Source: DATMNI01 sp035570275 (lineage in GTDB: Bacteria > Acidobacteriota > Terriglobia > Bryobacterales > Bryobacteraceae). From it: DNA of 9,188 nucleotides. The position numbers and the translations under genes are program-made. Shown here piece after piece: positions 7,934 to 9,188 of the stretch (positions are counted from its first letter, which is position 1; every line of letters starts with the position of its first letter). The stretch is taken from assembly GCA_035570275.1 (NCBI GenBank), contig DATMNI010000127.1, forward strand, positions 1 to 9,188, read 5' to 3'. The notes beneath the pieces were generated by a model, which was given only the letters and a program-made list of their open reading frames with translations, ran no database searches and was not told the DNA's origin.

Positions 7934-9000
7934 CAGTAAACCCCCTCGACGACGGACTTATTAAGACTTTGGAACGGCCGCACGTTACGGACGCCGTCCC
8001 AGGGGTACCGGTCGCAGGGCGGTTCGCGTTCGGCTTCGTCGCGCTCCAGGAAGCGGGGCATAAAAAACTCGCGCGTCAGGGTGGTGAGCCGTACACGCCC
8101 GGTCTGGCCGTATTCCACGAGGCGCGAGGGCTGGTTGGGGTCCACCACTTCGATCATGGCGCGCGGCGCGGGCGGGTAATAGATCACCGCGAAGCCGTCT
8201 TCGGGCAGGCGCGGCTTGTGTACGGCCAGGCCCATGAGCGTATTGCCGTAGGTGGGCGCGAAGTAGGCGCCTTCCAACAACTCTTCGACGGCGAAACGGT
8301 GGAACTGCGGCGTCATTTCCGTGCCGCCGCAGAACACGCCCTTGATGCCCGCCTTCTTCAGCGAGATCTTTTCGCAGATGGCTTCGAGCAGTTTGGGCGT
8401 GGTGAACATGCAGCGGATGCCTTCGTGCGCGCGCAGCAGCGTGAGCGCCTGTTCCACAACGTGCTGCTTGTAGGCCTCGGCCTCTTCGATCTTGCCGCGC
8501 TTGATCAGCTTGATGACCCATCGCGGGTCCAGGTCCACCATGAAGCAGATGCCGCCGCGATGCTGCGCCAGGTGCTCAACGGCGAGCCTCAAGCGCCGTG
8601 GGCCGCTGGGGCCTACCATGATCCAGTCCGAGCCCTTCGGAAATCCGTCGTCGGGCAGTTCATCGCTGAAGGCTTCGTAATCGATGCGGAAATCGTCGAT
8701 CGTGATGCGCGACTTGGGCACGCCGGTGCTGCCCCCGGTTTCAAAGATATAAATCGGCCTATCCGCGTATGCCTTCGGCACCCAGCGGCGCACGGGGCCG
8801 CCGCGCAGCCACTCGTCCTGGAAGGCTCCGAAGCGGTCCAGGTCGTCGTAGGTTTTCACCTCGCGTCGCGGATCCCAATCGAGTTTGCTGGCAAACTCCA
8901 GCCAGAACGGGCAGCCGGTCTGGGGATCGAAGTGCCACTGGACGATTTCACGAGTCCAGGCGTCTAGTGCCTGGCGCGCGGCCTGGGTCTTGGCCAGCAT
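7933..9000 (-). CDS. PaaK/LuxE-like adenylate-forming enzyme (probable acyl-activating ligase or acyl-protein synthetase)
   Basis: This is a cytoplasmic ANL-superfamily enzyme, predicted to use ATP to turn a carboxylic acid into an acyl-adenylate and pass the acyl group to CoA or a protein thiol. From the ATG at 9000 it has 355 residues. The P-loop-like TGGSTGVPKS motif begins at residue 88. An FCGGTEM segment lies at about 223, YGNT (the place of PaaK's YG-S/T-E motif) at 251, and GQTGRVRLTTLTRE followed by RFLERDE at about 298-322. The protein stops about 35 residues later, so the usual mobile C-terminal domain with the A10 lysine seems to be missing. LuxE proteins are similarly short, and a Cys sits 26 residues from the end. 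The start is uncertain. A GTG at 9024 and a TTG at 9114 are in frame and the frame is open to the window edge, but the extra residues look unlike the family and cross an inverted repeat. The TGA overlaps the next gene's ATG by one base. The substrate is unknown. Confidence 0.85.
   Translation of the reverse strand: MLAKTQAARQALDAWTREIVQWHFDPQTGCPFWLEFASKLDWDPRREVKTYDDLDRFGAFQDEWLRGGPVRRWVPKAYADRPIYIFETGGSTGVPKSRITIDDFRIDYEAFSDELPDDGFPKGSDWIMVGPSGPRRLRLAVEHLAQHRGGICFMVDLDPRWVIKLIKRGKIEEAEAYKQHVVEQALTLLRAHEGIRCMFTTPKLLEAICEKISLKKAGIKGVFCGGTEMTPQFHRFAVEELLEGAYFAPTYGNTLMGLAVHKPRLPEDGFAVIYYPPAPRAMIEVVDPNQPSRLVEYGQTGRVRLTTLTREFFMPRFLERDEAEREPPCDRYPWDGVRNVRPFQSLNKSVVEGVY
7941..7947 (-). promoter_or_regulatory. 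Shine-Dalgarno site of the LuxC-like gene
   Basis: The minus strand reads GAGGGGG seven bases before the ATG at 7933. It lies inside the last codons of the upstream ligase gene and is the strongest ribosome site seen in the operon. It fixes the start of the reductase and implies translation coupled to the preceding TGATG junction. Confidence 0.6.
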
Positions 9001-9188
9001 ATGGTTTTCGGCAGCGGGTGTCACGTTGTCCCAGTTTAATACGTAGGACAGACGATCGTCTTTTGTCGTCTGTCCGGCTTTGTCCGACTTACGGTGCGGT
9101 AGAGACCGGCGCAAACGGTGGCCTCTTCCGGTCCGAAGGGAATGGCAGAGCCAGTTCTTGAGGCAGTCGCGGTCCTCGCAGCTACTCA
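9001..9188. other. Leader-like stretch before the first gene
   Basis: No independent gene is supported here. The minus-strand frame of the ligase gene stays open to the window edge, with possible starts at 9024 (GTG) and 9114 (TTG). Copies of TGTCCG sit at 9071 and 9081, ten bases apart, and a further GGACA follows at about 9025-9029 on the minus strand. An AT-richer patch, TACGTATTAAAC, near 9034-9045 could serve as a -10 region, but no matching -35 box is clear. The operon promoter may lie here or beyond the window. Confidence 0.4.
9046..9075. repeat. Perfect 10+10 bp inverted repeat ahead of the operon
   Basis: GGACAGACGA at 9046-9055 is mirrored exactly by TCGTCTGTCC at 9066-9075, with a 10-base spacer. 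The left arm and spacer also contain the self-complementary GACGATCGTC (9051-9060). No T-run follows on either strand, so it does not look like an intrinsic terminator. It lies 46 bases before the preferred ATG of the first gene and could be an operator, a leader hairpin, or part of a dispersed palindromic repeat. Confidence 0.7.

Noticed and set aside
7969..8967. A 332-codon plus-strand open frame antisense to the ligase.
   Set aside because: There is no domain signature, and the opposite strand encodes a clear adenylate-forming enzyme.
6518..9000. A complete bioluminescence (lux) locus.
   Set aside because: Only LuxE-like and LuxC-like enzymes are present. No luciferase subunits or acyl-transferase LuxD are visible, so the similarity is at the level of enzyme type only.
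9115..9188. Possible small RNA or tRNA end, or the C-terminus of an upstream gene.
   Set aside because: Only very short stems are present, there is no tRNA-like arm set, and the open frame through it has no recognisable protein signature.

Overview
The window is a high-GC bacterial segment with six genes, all on the minus strand and packed almost end to end. Adjacent genes overlap by up to 29 bases or are separated by at most 6. They almost certainly form one operon read from about position 9000 down to position 28. Several traits suggest an Acidobacteriota member of the Bryobacterales/Solibacter type: the WPQWRGP-type secreted beta-propeller, the very large FtsX-fold permease, and the GT4 enzyme that opens with an MYCGSCLRDN motif. 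That placement rests on recognising protein style, not on a database search. Planctomycetes carry similar proteins.

In transcription order the layout is as follows. (1) 9000-7933 is a short adenylate-forming (ANL superfamily) enzyme of the PaaK/LuxE type. (2) 7933-6518 is an aldehyde-dehydrogenase-fold enzyme resembling LuxC acyl reductases. (3) 6521-5208 is a GT4 glycosyltransferase. (4) 5201-4518 is an ABC transporter ATPase of the LolD/MacB type. (5) 4546-1310 is a 1078-residue FtsX-fold permease with two coupling modules. (6) 1308-28 is an exported PQQ-type beta-propeller protein.

A working reading is that genes 1 and 2 activate a carboxylic acid with ATP and reduce it to an aldehyde, or run the reverse reaction. 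Gene 3 adds a sugar to an acceptor. Genes 4 and 5 form a MacB/Lol-like machine that extracts or exports an envelope-associated molecule. Gene 6 works in the periplasm, perhaps as a partner of the permease's large periplasmic domains. The individual family calls are strong; the combined pathway is inference. No luciferase or other known aldehyde consumer is present, so this is the most likely location of an undescribed system in the window.

The 5' end (9001-9188) is a short leader-like stretch. It holds a perfect 10+10 bp inverted repeat (9046-9075) and several GGACA/TGTCC motifs, which could be an operator or a copy of a dispersed repeat. The reading frame of gene 1 stays open through this stretch to the window edge, so its start is uncertain. 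No RNA gene, CRISPR array, insertion sequence or convincing terminator was found.
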